Below, piece after piece: positions 16,462 through 25,931 of a stretch of 64,000 bases of DNA (the stretch's first letter is position 1; each line of letters opens with the position of its first letter). The stretch comes from Streptomyces roseifaciens (GTDB lineage Bacteria; Actinomycetota; Actinomycetes; Streptomycetales; Streptomycetaceae), in assembly GCF_001445655.1 (NCBI RefSeq), contig NZ_LNBE01000003.1:682001-746000 (forward strand), read 5' to 3'. The notes beneath the pieces were generated by a model, which was not told the DNA's origin, did not search any database, and saw nothing but the letters and a program-made list of their open reading frames with translations. The position numbers and the translations under genes were made by a program.

Positions 16462-17600
16462 AGCGCCAGATCTTCACCGCCGAGCACGAAGCCTTCCGCG
16501 AGACCGTACGGACCTTCCTCACCAAGGAGGTCGCCCCGCACTACGAGCAGTGGGAGCGCGACGGCATCGTCTCGCGCGAGGCCTGGCGGGCGGCCGGGCG
16601 CCAGGGCCTGCTCGGGCTCGCCGTGCCCGAGGAGTACGGCGGCGGGGGCACCGACGACTTCCGCTACAGCGCCGTGCTCACCGAGGAGTTCACCCGCGCG
16701 GGGGCGGCCGGCCTCGCGATCGGGCTGCACAACGACATCGTCGGGCCGTATCTGACGGGCCTCGCCACCGCGGAGCAGAAGCGGCGCTGGCTGCCCGGCT
16801 TCTGCTCGGGCGAGATCATCACCGCCGTCGCGATGACGGAGCCGGGCGCCGGCTCCGACCTGCAGGGCATCCGCACCGCCGCCGAGGACCGCGGCGACCA
16901 CTGGCTGCTCAACGGCTCCAAGACCTTCATCTCCAACGGCATCCTCGCCGACCTCGTGGTCGTCGTGGCGCGCACGACGCCCGAGGGCGGGGCCAAGGGC
17001 CTGAGCCTGCTCGTCGTCGAGCGCGGCACGGCCGGCTTCGAGCGCGGCCGCAACCTCGACAAGATCGGGCAGAAGGCGCAGGACACCGCCGAGCTGTTCT
17101 TCCACGACGTGCGCGTGCCCAAGGAGAACCTGCTGGGCGAGCTCAACGGCGGGTTCGTCCACCTGATGACGAACCTCGCCCAGGAGCGGATGAACATCGC
17201 CGTCGCCGGGATCGCCGCCGCCGAGCACCTGCTGGAGCTCACCACGGACTACGTCAAGGAGCGCGAGGCCTTCGGCCGTCCGCTCGCCAAGCTGCAGCAC
17301 ATCCGCTTCGAGATCGCCGAGATGGCCACCGAGTGCGCCGTCACCCGCACCTTCCTGGACCGCTGCATCGCCGAGCACACCGCGGGCACGCTCGACGCCG
17401 TGCACGCCTCCATGGCCAAGTGGTGGGCGACCGAGCTGCAGAAGCGCGTCGCCGACCGCTGCCTGCAGCTGCACGGCGGGTACGGATACATGACGGAGTA
17501 CCGGGTCGCCAAGGCGTTCACCGACGGCCGGATCCAGACGATCTACGGCGGCACCACCGAGATCATGAAGGAGATCATCGGCCGTTCCCTGCTCTCCTGA
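16458..17600 (+). CDS. Acyl-CoA dehydrogenase (long-chain/isovaleryl type)
   Basis: This 380-residue FAD enzyme catalyses the first dehydrogenation of beta-oxidation. It shows the flavin and substrate motifs [39 protein letters not shown] and the C-terminal GGYGYMTEY and [13 protein letters not shown]. At the medium-chain enzyme's catalytic Glu site (YEG) it has YGG. The base is more likely Glu243 in LAQERM, as in long-chain and isovaleryl-CoA dehydrogenases. The ATG overlaps the previous stop (ATGA), so translation is coupled to the racemase. The electron acceptor, ETF, is not encoded nearby. Confidence 0.93.
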   Translation: MKRQIFTAEHEAFRETVRTFLTKEVAPHYEQWERDGIVSREAWRAAGRQGLLGLAVPEEYGGGGTDDFRYSAVLTEEFTRAGAAGLAIGLHNDIVGPYLTGLATAEQKRRWLPGFCSGEIITAVAMTEPGAGSDLQGIRTAAEDRGDHWLLNGSKTFISNGILADLVVVVARTTPEGGAKGLSLLVVERGTAGFERGRNLDKIGQKAQDTAELFFHDVRVPKENLLGELNGGFVHLMTNLAQERMNIAVAGIAAAEHLLELTTDYVKEREAFGRPLAKLQHIRFEIAEMATECAVTRTFLDRCIAEHTAGTLDAVHASMAKWWATELQKRVADRCLQLHGGYGYMTEYRVAKAFTDGRIQTIYGGTTEIMKEIIGRSLLS

Positions 17601-17643
17601 TCCACCCCCTACCAGCGTCCCCCGCCCCGAAAGGCCCACGACC

Positions 17644-18861
17644 TTGAGCAGCACCGAAGCGTACGTATACGACGCGATCCGCACCCCGCGCGGCCGCGGC
17701 AAGGCCAACGGCGCCCTGCACGGCACCAAGCCCGTCGACCTCGTCGTCGGCCTCATCCACGAGCTGCGCCGCCGCCTGCCCGGCCTGGACCCGGCCGCCG
17801 TCGACGACATCGTGCTCGGCGTCGTGAGCCCCCTGGGCGACCAGGGCTCCGACATCGCCCGGATCGCGGCGATCGCCGCCGGCCTGCCCGACACCGTCGC
17901 CGGCGTCCAGGAGAACCGCTTCTGTGCCTCGGGCCTGGAGGCCGTCAACCTCGCCGCGGCCAAGGTCCGCTCGGGCTGGGAGGACCTCGTCCTCGCCGGC
18001 GGCGTGGAGTCGATGTCGCGGGTGCCGATGGGCTCCGACGGCGGCGCCTGGTTCGCCGACCCCATGACCAACTTCGACGTCAACTTCGTGCCCCAGGGCA
18101 TCGGCGCCGACCTGATCGCGACCCTCGGCGGCTTCACCCGGCGGGACGTGGACACCTTCGCCGCCCGCTCGCAGGAGAACGCCGTCGCCGCGTGGAAGGA
18201 CGGCCGCTTCGACCGCTCCGTGATCCCCGTGCGCGACCGCAACGGCCTCGTCGTCCTCGACCGGGACGAGCACCCCCGCCCCGGCACCACCGTCGAGACC
18301 CTGGCCGGGCTCAAGCCCTCCTTCGCCGCGATCGGCGAGGCCGGCGGCTTCGACGCCGTGGCCCTGCAGCAGTACCACTGGGTCGAGAAGATCGATCACG
18401 TCCACCACGCCGGCAACTCCTCCGGCATCGTCGACGGCGCCTCCCTCGTCGCCATCGGCAACCGCGGCACCGGCGAGCGCTACGGGCTGACGCCGCGGGC
18501 CCGGATCGTATCCGCCGCCGTCTCGGGCTCCGACCCCACCATCATGCTCACCGGCCCCGCCCCCGCCTCCCGCAAGGCGCTCGCCAAGGCCGGCCTGACC
18601 ATCGGCGACATCGACCTGATCGAGGTCAACGAGGCCTTCTCCGCCGTGGTGCTGCACTTCGCCCGCGAGATGGGCATCGGTCTCGACAAGATCAACGTCA
18701 ACGGCGGCGCCATCGCCCTCGGCCACCCGCTCGGCGCCACCGGCGCCATGCTGCTGGGCACCGTCATCGACGAACTCGAACGGCAGGACAAGCAGTACGG
18801 CCTGGTCACCCTCTGCGTGGGCGGCGGCATGGGCATCGCCACCGTCGTCGAGCGCGTCTAG
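17644..18861 (+). CDS. Acetyl-CoA acyltransferase (thiolase)
   Basis: This 405-residue degradative thiolase cleaves 3-ketoacyl-CoA with CoA to give acetyl-CoA and a shortened acyl-CoA. The nucleophile is Cys94 in [11 protein letters not shown], the general base His361 in [15 protein letters not shown] and the acid Cys391 in [13 protein letters not shown] is also present. The start is TTG at 17644, with GAAAGG eight bases upstream and homology beginning there. It sits 43 bp after the acyl-CoA dehydrogenase and 53 bp before the fused hydratase/dehydrogenase, together forming the FadA/FadB pair of a trifunctional-type system. Confidence 0.94.
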   Translation: MSSTEAYVYDAIRTPRGRGKANGALHGTKPVDLVVGLIHELRRRLPGLDPAAVDDIVLGVVSPLGDQGSDIARIAAIAAGLPDTVAGVQENRFCASGLEAVNLAAAKVRSGWEDLVLAGGVESMSRVPMGSDGGAWFADPMTNFDVNFVPQGIGADLIATLGGFTRRDVDTFAARSQENAVAAWKDGRFDRSVIPVRDRNGLVVLDRDEHPRPGTTVETLAGLKPSFAAIGEAGGFDAVALQQYHWVEKIDHVHHAGNSSGIVDGASLVAIGNRGTGERYGLTPRARIVSAAVSGSDPTIMLTGPAPASRKALAKAGLTIGDIDLIEVNEAFSAVVLHFAREMGIGLDKINVNGGAIALGHPLGATGAMLLGTVIDELERQDKQYGLVTLCVGGGMGIATVVERV

Positions 18862-18914
18862 CCTCCGGCGGACCGGCCCCCTTCCCCCTGTCCGGCGACC
18901 GAGGACAATCCCCC

Positions 18915-21092
18915 ATGGAGAGCACCGACATGAGCGAGCGCAACACCATCCGCTGGGAGCGGAGCGACGACGGCATCGTCACCCTCGTCCTGGACGACCC
19001 CGACCAGTCCGCCAACACCATGAACAACGCCTTCAAGGCGTCCCTCACGGCGGTCGCCGACCGGCTGGAAGCCGAGAAGGAGTCGGTGCGCGGCGTCGTC
19101 CTCACCTCCGCGAAGAAGACCTTCTTCGCCGGCGGCGACCTGCGCGAGCTGATCGCCGCGACCCCCGCCGACGCCGCGAGCGTCCTCGAAGGGAGCATGA
19201 CGATCAAGCGCGACCTGCGCCGGATCGAGACCCTCGGCGTGCCCGTCGTCGCGGCCGTCAACGGCGCGGCCCTCGGCGGCGGCTACGAGATCGCGCTCGC
19301 CTGCCACCACCGCATCGCCCTCGACGCCCCCGGCTCGAAGATCGGCCTCCCCGAGGTCACCCTCGGCCTGCTGCCCGGAGGCGGCGGCGTCACCCGCACC
19401 GTACGCCTCCTCGGCATCACCGACGCACTGCTGAAGGTGCTGCTGCAGGGCACGCAGTACGACCCGCGCCGCGCCCTGGAGGCCGGGCTCGTCCACGAGC
19501 TGGCGGCCGACCGCGACGAACTCCTGGCCAAGGCACGCGCGTTCATCGACGCGCACCCCGAGTCGCAGCAGCCCTGGGACGTCAAGGGCTACAAGATCCC
19601 CGGCGGCACCCCGGCCAGCCCGCGCTTCGCCGCGAACCTCCCGGCCTTCCCCGCCAACCTCAGGAAGCAGCTCGGCGGCGCCCCCTACCCGGCCCCGCGC
19701 AACATCCTGGCGGCCGCCGTCGAGGGCTCCCAGGTGGACTTCGGGACCGCGCAGCTCATCGAGGCCCGCTACTTCACCGAGCTGGTCACCGGCCAGACCG
19801 CGAAGAACATGATCCAGGCGTTCTTCTTCGACCTCCAGGCCGTCAACTCCGGCGTCAGCCGCCCGCGTGACGTCTCCCCCCGCCAGGTGCGCAAGGTCGC
19901 CGTCCTCGGTGCCGGCATGATGGGCGCGGGCATCGCCTACGCCTGCGCCAAGGCGGGCATCGAGGTCGTTCTGAAGGACGTCTCCGACGAAGCGGCCCGC
20001 AAGGGCAAGGCCTACTCCGAGGGCCTGCTGGCCAAGGCCCTCGCCCGGGGCCGCACCACCGAGGCCAAGCGGGACGAGCTGCTCGCCCGGATCACCCCGA
20101 CCGCCGACGCGGCCGACCTCGCGGGCTGCGACGCCGTCATCGAGGCGGTCTTCGAGGACCCGGCCCTCAAGCACAAGGTCTTCCAGGAGATCCAGCACGT
20201 CGTCGCGCCCGACGCGCTGCTGTGCTCCAACACCTCCACCCTGCCCATCACCCTCCTCGCCGAGGGCGTCGAGCGGCCCGTGGACTTCGTCGGCCTGCAC
20301 TTCTTCTCGCCCGTCGACAAGATGCCGCTCGTGGAGATCATCAAGGGGGAGCGCACCGGCGACGAGGCGCTGGCCCGCGCCTTCGACCTGGTCCGGCAGA
20401 TCCGCAAGACGCCCATCGTGGTCAACGACTCGCGCGGCTTCTTCACCTCGCGCGTCATCGGCCGCTTCATCAACGAGGGCGTGGCGATGATCGGCGAGGG
20501 CGCCGACCCCGCCTCGGTCGAGCAGGCCGCCGCGCAGGCCGGCTACCCCGCCAAGGTGCTCTCCCTGATGGACGAGCTGACCCTCACCCTGCCCCGGAAG
20601 ATCCGCGAGGAGACCCGGCGGGCGGCCGAGGCGGCCGGCGAGACCTGGACGCCGCACCCCGCGGACGCGGTCATCGACCGCATGGTCGAGGAGTTCGGCC
20701 GCCCGGGGCGCAGCGGCGGCGCCGGCTTCTACGAGTACGCGGACGGCAAGCGCACCGGGCTGTGGCCGGGGCTGCGCGAGCACTTCACGAAGAAGGACGT
20801 GGAGATCCCCTTCGAGGACATGAAGGAGCGCATGCTGTTCTCCGAGGCGCTGGACACCGTCCGCTGCCTGGAGGAGGGCGTCCTGACCTCCGTGGCGGAC
20901 GCCAACATCGGCTCGATCCTCGGCATCGGCTTCCCCGGCTGGACGGGCGGCGCGCTGCAGTACGTCAACGGCTACGAGGGCGGCCTGCCGGGCTTCGTGA
21001 CCCGCGCCCGGGAGCTCGCGGCGGCGTACGGCGACCGGTTCGAGCCGTCGGCCCTGCTGGTGGAGAAGGCGGAGACGGGGGGCCGCTTCTAG
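18915..21092 (+). CDS. fadB: Fused enoyl-CoA hydratase/3-hydroxyacyl-CoA dehydrogenase
   Basis: This 725-residue multifunctional protein runs the two middle steps of beta-oxidation. The N-terminal crotonase domain has the oxyanion loop FFAGGDL and both catalytic glutamates, Glu125 in GGGYEIAL and Glu147 in GLPEVTLG. From about residue 325 a Rossmann domain begins (VAVLGAGMMGAGIA), followed by SNTSTLPI, the catalytic His in GLHFFSPV and the dehydrogenase C-domain (NDSRGFFTSR, ADANIGSILGIGFPGW). A second ATG lies five codons in, with GGAG before it, and could be used. It is the last gene of the operon and ends before a strong terminator. Confidence 0.93.
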   Translation: MESTDMSERNTIRWERSDDGIVTLVLDDPDQSANTMNNAFKASLTAVADRLEAEKESVRGVVLTSAKKTFFAGGDLRELIAATPADAASVLEGSMTIKRDLRRIETLGVPVVAAVNGAALGGGYEIALACHHRIALDAPGSKIGLPEVTLGLLPGGGGVTRTVRLLGITDALLKVLLQGTQYDPRRALEAGLVHELAADRDELLAKARAFIDAHPESQQPWDVKGYKIPGGTPASPRFAANLPAFPANLRKQLGGAPYPAPRNILAAAVEGSQVDFGTAQLIEARYFTELVTGQTAKNMIQAFFFDLQAVNSGVSRPRDVSPRQVRKVAVLGAGMMGAGIAYACAKAGIEVVLKDVSDEAARKGKAYSEGLLAKALARGRTTEAKRDELLARITPTADAADLAGCDAVIEAVFEDPALKHKVFQEIQHVVAPDALLCSNTSTLPITLLAEGVERPVDFVGLHFFSPVDKMPLVEIIKGERTGDEALARAFDLVRQIRKTPIVVNDSRGFFTSRVIGRFINEGVAMIGEGADPASVEQAAAQAGYPAKVLSLMDELTLTLPRKIREETRRAAEAAGETWTPHPADAVIDRMVEEFGRPGRSGGAGFYEYADGKRTGLWPGLREHFTKKDVEIPFEDMKERMLFSEALDTVRCLEEGVLTSVADANIGSILGIGFPGWTGGALQYVNGYEGGLPGFVTRARELAAAYGDRFEPSALLVEKAETGGRF

Positions 21093-21144
21093 CGGCCCGG
21101 ACGGTGGTGTCCGCCGCAACGGCGAGTCACCACTGTGAACGTGA

Positions 21145-21183
21145 CCGGCGGTGCCGGGCCCGGCCCGGGCCCGGCACCGCCGG
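21145..21183. terminator. 18-bp perfect stem, 3-nt loop, bidirectional terminator
   Basis: CCGGCGGTGCCGGGCC pairs exactly with its complement, with two further pairs to the 3-nt loop. It lies between the convergent beta-oxidation operon and the MerR gene. Confidence 0.8.
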
Positions 21184-21236
21184 AAGCCCGCCGTTCAGCC
21201 TGTTCACCGTGGCGGCGAACGGTCGAACGGCATCGT

Positions 21237-21962
21237 TCAGGCGCCGCGCGCAGCGTCCTCGTACGCCTCGCGCAGCTCCTCGTTCAGCGAACGCTGGAAC
21301 GCCGTCACCAGCGCCTGGACGACGAGCGGTTGCATGTGTGCGGACAGCGACTTCATCGCCGCGATGTCCGGCGTCTGCGCCTCCACCTCGTCGCGGAAGA
21401 GCCGTGAAAGCTCCCGCGCGGTGGCGCGGGCGTGTTCCACGAGCACCGTGCGGGCGGCCAGGATCGCCTCCGGCGAGATCGGTACGTCCAGCAGCCGGAC
21501 GCCCAGGTGGAGCAGGGCCGGGTCGACGAGGTAGGAGCCGGCGGTCTCGCCCCGCTGGAGGGCGTTCAGCGCGGCGAGCCGGTCGACGTCCTCCTCGGTG
21601 AGGGCGCGGCCCGCCCGCCTCTCCAGCTCCTCGCGGGTGGTCTCCTCGGCCCCGTCGGGCGTCCAGGAGGCCACGAGGGCCCGGTGGATGGCCAGGTCCT
21701 GGGGGCTGAGGCCTTCGGGGAGCCGGTTCAGGTAGCGCTCGATGGCGGCGAGCGTGAGCCCCTGGTGCTGCAGCTCTTCGATCAGGGCCAGCCGGGAGAG
21801 GTGGCCGGGCCCGTAGCGCCCGACCCGGCGCGGGCCGATCTCGGGCGGGGGCAGCAGCCCCCGGGTGCTGTAGAAGCGCACGGTGCGGACGGTCACCCCG
21901 GCCCGGGCGGCCAACTCGTCCACCGTCAGGGTCGCTTCCCCGGTCTCCGTCTCCGCGGCCAT
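21237..21962 (-). CDS. MerR-family transcriptional regulator
   Basis: This 241-residue regulator has an N-terminal MerR winged helix: LTVDELAARAGVTVRTVRFYSTRGLLPPP, then R-V-G-R-Y and LSRLALIEELQHQGLTLAAI. A long helical effector domain follows and contains no metal-binding cysteines, so an organic ligand such as an acyl-CoA is more likely than a metal (inference). The ATG at 21962 is taken, with GAGCGAGG upstream; a GTG three codons earlier is possible. It is convergent to the beta-oxidation operon and is a natural candidate to control it. Its own promoter lies next to a 19-C homopolymer. Confidence 0.88.
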   Translation of the reverse strand: MAAETETGEATLTVDELAARAGVTVRTVRFYSTRGLLPPPEIGPRRVGRYGPGHLSRLALIEELQHQGLTLAAIERYLNRLPEGLSPQDLAIHRALVASWTPDGAEETTREELERRAGRALTEEDVDRLAALNALQRGETAGSYLVDPALLHLGVRLLDVPISPEAILAARTVLVEHARATARELSRLFRDEVEAQTPDIAAMKSLSAHMQPLVVQALVTAFQRSLNEELREAYEDAARGA

Positions 21963-21979
21963 GGGCGGCACCTCGCTCT

Positions 21980-22007
21980 CTGTTCCGCACCTGTCGGTGT
22001 CGAACAG
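21980..22007. promoter_or_regulatory. Inverted repeat CTGTTC-N16-GAACAG upstream of the MerR gene
   Basis: Perfect 6-bp arms flank a smaller CACC-N4-GGTG symmetry. It lies 18 bp upstream of the MerR start and may be an autoregulatory site. Confidence 0.35.
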
Positions 22008-22044
22008 TATTGCTGTGCCACCGGCGCTGTGAAACCGGCGGCGG

Positions 22045-22063
22045 CCCCCCCCCCCCCCCCCCC
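22045..22063. repeat. Homopolymer of 19 C residues
   Basis: An uninterrupted run of 19 cytosines lies about 80 bp upstream of the MerR start and beyond the end of the M1 peptidase gene. It is prone to slippage in vivo and to sequencing error, so the length may not be exact. Confidence 0.85.
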
Positions 22064-22173
22064 GCCGTACCGCATGCGCGCGCGGGGCGGCGGCGGTACG
22101 GCGGGCCTGTGTGCAGGACCGGTCAGGATCCGTCAGGGCCGGTCAAGGCCCATCAAGCCCCCGTCAAGGCCGG

Positions 22174-23685
22174 TCAGTGCCGGTGGGCGCGCTCCGCGTC
22201 CTGGATCTTCTTCCAGGACTTGGGCGCGGTGACGCCGGCCTTCAGCGACTTCTTCGCCTTGGCGGGGCCGGTGCCGGCCGGAGCCGGCAGCGTGCTCGGC
22301 TTCGACGGCTGGAACAGCCAGGTGTCGAAGAGCGGCGCGAGCTTCTTGCCGGATGCCTTCTCGGAGAACTTCACGAAGTCCTGCACGGAGGCGTTGCCGT
22401 AGCGGTTCTCCGTCGTCCACTGCTTGAGGATGGCGAAGAACGTCTTGTCGCCGACGGTGTTGCGCAGGGCCTGCAGGGCGACGGCGCCGCGGTTGTAGAC
22501 GGCGCGGTCGAACTGGCGGTTCGCGCCCGGGTCGCCCGGCTTGACCTTCCAGAAGTCGTTGTCGGCCGGGATGCCGTTGTAGACGTACTCGGCGAGCTCC
22601 TGGGCGGTGCCCTCGCCCTCCTTCTCCGACCACAGCCACTGGGCGTAGGTGGCGAAGCCCTCGTTCACCCAGATGTCGCGCCAGTCCTTGACGGAGACGC
22701 TGTCGCCGAACCACTGGTGCGCCAGCTCGTGCACGACGATCTGCTGGTTGGCACCGCTCGTGAAGGACGCCGGGCTGTAGAACGGCCGGGTCTGGGTCTC
22801 CAGCGCGTAGGACGACTTGACGTTCGGCACGTACCCGCCGACGGCGTTGAAGGGGTACGGCCCGAAGACCGTGCTCGCCCAGTCGGTGATCTCGGCGGTG
22901 CGCTCGATGCTGGCCTTGGCCGAGGGGAGGTTCTCGCCCAGGTCCTTGCTGTAGGCGTTGACGACGGGCAGGCCGCTCTCCGTCGTACCGGTGGTGATGT
23001 CGAACTTGCCGACGGCCAGGGTCGTCAGGTAGCTCGCCTGGGGCTTGGTGGAGCGCCAGTTGTAGCGCGTCCAGCCGAGCTTGGAGGACTGGGAGGCGAG
23101 CACGCCGTTGCTGATGGCCTGGACGTCGTCCGGTACGGAGACGGACACGTCGTAGGTGGCCTTGTCGGTGGGGTGGTCGTTGCTCGGGAACCACCAGGCC
23201 GCCGACTGCGGCTCCTGGGCCACGACCGCGCCGTCCGGGGTGCGCTTCCAGGCCGAGTAGCCGTCGATCTTCACGGTGGAGGGGGTGCCGCTGTAGCGCA
23301 CGACGACGCTGACCGGCTTGCCCTGCTCCAGCGGGCCGGCCGGGGTGACCTCCAGCTCGTGGGCGCCCGACTGCTTGTACGCGGCCTTCCTGCCGCCCAC
23401 CAGTACCTCGCTCACGTCGAGGGTGAAGTCGAGGTTGAAGCGGGACAGGGCCTGGGTGGGGGTGGCGAGCAGGGTCGCCGTGCCCTCCAGCCGGTCCGTC
23501 TTCGGCTGGTACTTCAGCCGGAGGTCGTAGTGGGAGACGTCGTACCCGCCGTTGCCGTCTTCCGGGTAGTACGAGTCTCCGGCACCCGGGGCGCCGGGCG
23601 TGGCGTCCGCCGCCGACGCCGGGACCGCGAGCAGCAGGAAGGCGGCAGCGGCCGTGCTCGGAACGATGAGTCTGTGACGACGCAC
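22174..23685 (-). CDS. Secreted M1-family zinc aminopeptidase
   Basis: This 503-residue exported metallopeptidase starts with a signal peptide (MRRHRLIVPS, hydrophobic core, cleavage after ASA near residue 25). The mature protein has the M1 beta-saddle domain and then the zinc site HELAHQW (His319, Glu320, His323) with third ligand Glu342 in NEGFATY. The exopeptidase GAMEN-type loop appears as ALETQTRP. The ERAP-like C-terminal domain is missing, so it is the short, bacterial secreted type ending in a Lys-rich tail. The GTG has GGAG eight bases upstream. It is divergent from a second secreted peptidase gene. Confidence 0.92.
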   Translation of the reverse strand: MRRHRLIVPSTAAAAFLLLAVPASAADATPGAPGAGDSYYPEDGNGGYDVSHYDLRLKYQPKTDRLEGTATLLATPTQALSRFNLDFTLDVSEVLVGGRKAAYKQSGAHELEVTPAGPLEQGKPVSVVVRYSGTPSTVKIDGYSAWKRTPDGAVVAQEPQSAAWWFPSNDHPTDKATYDVSVSVPDDVQAISNGVLASQSSKLGWTRYNWRSTKPQASYLTTLAVGKFDITTGTTESGLPVVNAYSKDLGENLPSAKASIERTAEITDWASTVFGPYPFNAVGGYVPNVKSSYALETQTRPFYSPASFTSGANQQIVVHELAHQWFGDSVSVKDWRDIWVNEGFATYAQWLWSEKEGEGTAQELAEYVYNGIPADNDFWKVKPGDPGANRQFDRAVYNRGAVALQALRNTVGDKTFFAILKQWTTENRYGNASVQDFVKFSEKASGKKLAPLFDTWLFQPSKPSTLPAPAGTGPAKAKKSLKAGVTAPKSWKKIQDAERAHRH

Positions 23686-23873
23686 GAGTCACTCCAACTC
23701 GTAGAGGAGAACGATCACTCGGAAGCCTATGTACTCACCGAGGAGGGGGGTATGTCCATGGGGCCTTCCGACATGTGATCGACATGCGCGCGTCATGCGG
23801 CGGGGCGGCCGTCAACTCCTGAAGCTGCCGTGACCCCTTCTGTTCCGGGCCCCGTCGGCGTTACCGTCCGCCC

Positions 23874-25832
23874 GTGGTCAGACGCCCGCGGGATGCCCGC
23901 ACACCCTGGACTTCATTCGTACTGGCGGCAGTTGCCGCCCTGGTGGCGGTGCTCGTGTCACCGCCCGGCGCCGCGCAGGCCGCCCCGCCGCGCGGCAAGG
24001 AGAGCACCCCGGTCCATTCGTACGACCGCGCCATACGCGAATCCGTCTGGGTCGACACCCGGGTGGACGCCGACGGGGACGGCAGGTCCGACCGGGTGGC
24101 CGTCGACGTCATCCGGCCCCGGGAGGCCGCCGAACAGGGCAGGCGGGTCCCCGTCATCATGGACGCGAGCCCGTACTACTCGTGCTGCGGCCGCGGCAAC
24201 GAGAGCCAGAAGAAGACCTACGACGCGCAGGGGAAGCCGGCCGGGTTCCCGCTGTACTACGACAACTACTTCGTACCGCGCGGCTACGCCGTCGTGCTCG
24301 TCGACCTCGCCGGGACCAACCGCTCCGACGGGTGCGTCGACATCGGCGGCCGTTCCGACGTGCAGTCGGCCAAGGCCGTCGTCGACTGGCTGAACGGCCG
24401 GGCCCGCGGCTACGCCACCCGCGCGGGCGGCGACTCCGTCAAGGCCGGCTGGACCACCGGGGCCGTCGGGATGATCGGCAAGAGCTACGACGGGACCGTC
24501 GCCAACGCCGTCGCCGCGACCGGCGTCGAAGGCCTGAAGACCATCGTCCCCATCGGCGCCATCAGCTCCTGGTACGACTACTACTTCGCCCAGGGCGCGG
24601 CCCTCTACGACGACGGCCCCGACGGCCTCGCCGACCGTATCGAGAGCCCCGAGGCCCGCGGCCGCTGCCAGGCCGTACAGCGCGAGCTCGTCGAGGGCGC
24701 CCCGCGCAACGGCGACCGGACGGCCCTGTGGGAGGCCCGCGACTACGTCAAGGACGCCGGGAACGTGCGCGCCAGCGTCTTCGCCGTCCACGGCCTGCAG
24801 GACCTCAATGTACGAACCAAGCACTTCGGCCAGTGGTGGGACGCCCTCGCGGAGAACGGCGTCGAGCGCAAGGTCTGGCTCTCCCGGGCCGGGCACGTCG
24901 ACCCCTTCGACTTCCGCCGCGAGGCGTGGGTGGCCACCCTGCACCGCTGGTTCGACCACTACCTCCTCGGCTACGACAACGGCGTCGAGCGCGAGCCCAT
25001 GGCCGACGTCGAGCGCGCCCCCGACCAGTGGTCCACCGACCGCGTCTGGCCGCCGCGCAACACCCGCACGACCACCCTGCGCCCCGCCGCCGGCCCCGTC
25101 GCGGGCGTCGGCACGCTCGGCCTGAAGCCCGCGCCCCAGGGCGCCACCGCCGAGTTCACCGACGACCCCAGGCTGAACGAGAGCGACTGGTCCGCGAGCA
25201 TCGACCGCTCCACCCCCGCCAAGGCCGGCTTCATCACCCCGCCCCTCAGCCGCGACCTGCGCCTCTCCGGCTCCTCGGCCGTGCGCCTGACGGTCACCCC
25301 GTCCACGGCCTCGGCCCACCTGTCCGCCGTCCTCGTCGACCTCGGCCCCGCCGAGATCCGCGACTACGCCGCCCGCGGCGAAGGCATCCGCACCCTCGAC
25401 GACCGCACCTGCTGGGGCAGCGGCAACGCCGCCGACAGCGCCTGCTACAAGCGCACCGAGGCGACGAAGGCCCGGGTCGGCCACACGGTCTTCAGCCGCG
25501 GCTGGGCCGACCTCGGCCACTGGGACGGCTCCGGCAAGGGCGGCCCCCTGACCCCCGGCAAGCCGTACGCCATCACCCTCGACCTCGCCGCCGCCGACCA
25601 CGTCGTCCCGGCGGGCCACCGCCTGGCCCTCATCGTCGCCGGCACCGACGCCGGCCTCATCGAGCCCGCCTCCACCACCCCGCACGTAGAACTGGACCTC
25701 CGCCGCACCTCCGCAACCCTGCCCCTGGTCGGCGGCCACCCAGCCTTCACCCGCGCCACCACAGGCGGCACCCCCGCAAAGCCCACAGAACCACGCGGCC
25801 TGAACGTGCCGCCGCTGGTGCACGTGCCGTAA
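23874..25832 (+). CDS. Secreted CocE/X-Pro dipeptidyl-peptidase-like serine hydrolase
   Basis: This 652-residue exported alpha/beta hydrolase of the S15/CocE group has a signal peptide (residues 1-36, ending AQA). A DADGDGRSD acidic loop follows, then the catalytic domain with the nucleophile elbow GKSYDGT (Ser204), the acid in VHGLQDLNV and the base in AGHVDPFDF. From about residue 390 a jelly-roll PepX_C domain follows. Such enzymes release X-Pro dipeptides or cleave esters outside the cell; the exact substrate is not deducible. The GTG start lacks a strong ribosome site. It is divergent from the M1 peptidase. Confidence 0.9.
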   Translation: MVRRPRDARTPWTSFVLAAVAALVAVLVSPPGAAQAAPPRGKESTPVHSYDRAIRESVWVDTRVDADGDGRSDRVAVDVIRPREAAEQGRRVPVIMDASPYYSCCGRGNESQKKTYDAQGKPAGFPLYYDNYFVPRGYAVVLVDLAGTNRSDGCVDIGGRSDVQSAKAVVDWLNGRARGYATRAGGDSVKAGWTTGAVGMIGKSYDGTVANAVAATGVEGLKTIVPIGAISSWYDYYFAQGAALYDDGPDGLADRIESPEARGRCQAVQRELVEGAPRNGDRTALWEARDYVKDAGNVRASVFAVHGLQDLNVRTKHFGQWWDALAENGVERKVWLSRAGHVDPFDFRREAWVATLHRWFDHYLLGYDNGVEREPMADVERAPDQWSTDRVWPPRNTRTTTLRPAAGPVAGVGTLGLKPAPQGATAEFTDDPRLNESDWSASIDRSTPAKAGFITPPLSRDLRLSGSSAVRLTVTPSTASAHLSAVLVDLGPAEIRDYAARGEGIRTLDDRTCWGSGNAADSACYKRTEATKARVGHTVFSRGWADLGHWDGSGKGGPLTPGKPYAITLDLAAADHVVPAGHRLALIVAGTDAGLIEPASTTPHVELDLRRTSATLPLVGGHPAFTRATTGGTPAKPTEPRGLNVPPLVHVP

Positions 25833-25848
25833 CCGACGCCCCCGGGCA

Positions 25849-25867
25849 GGGGCGCGCGAGACGCCCC
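25849..25867. terminator. Short GC hairpin after the peptidase gene
   Basis: GGGGCG-(7 nt)-CGCCCC starts 17 bp after the stop codon and is followed by a second GC-rich block. Confidence 0.35.
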
Positions 25868-25931
25868 GGCCCGGGGCCGTATCGAAATCCGGTACGACCC
25901 CCTCCACCACTCCGGTTAAAGTCGACCCGTT

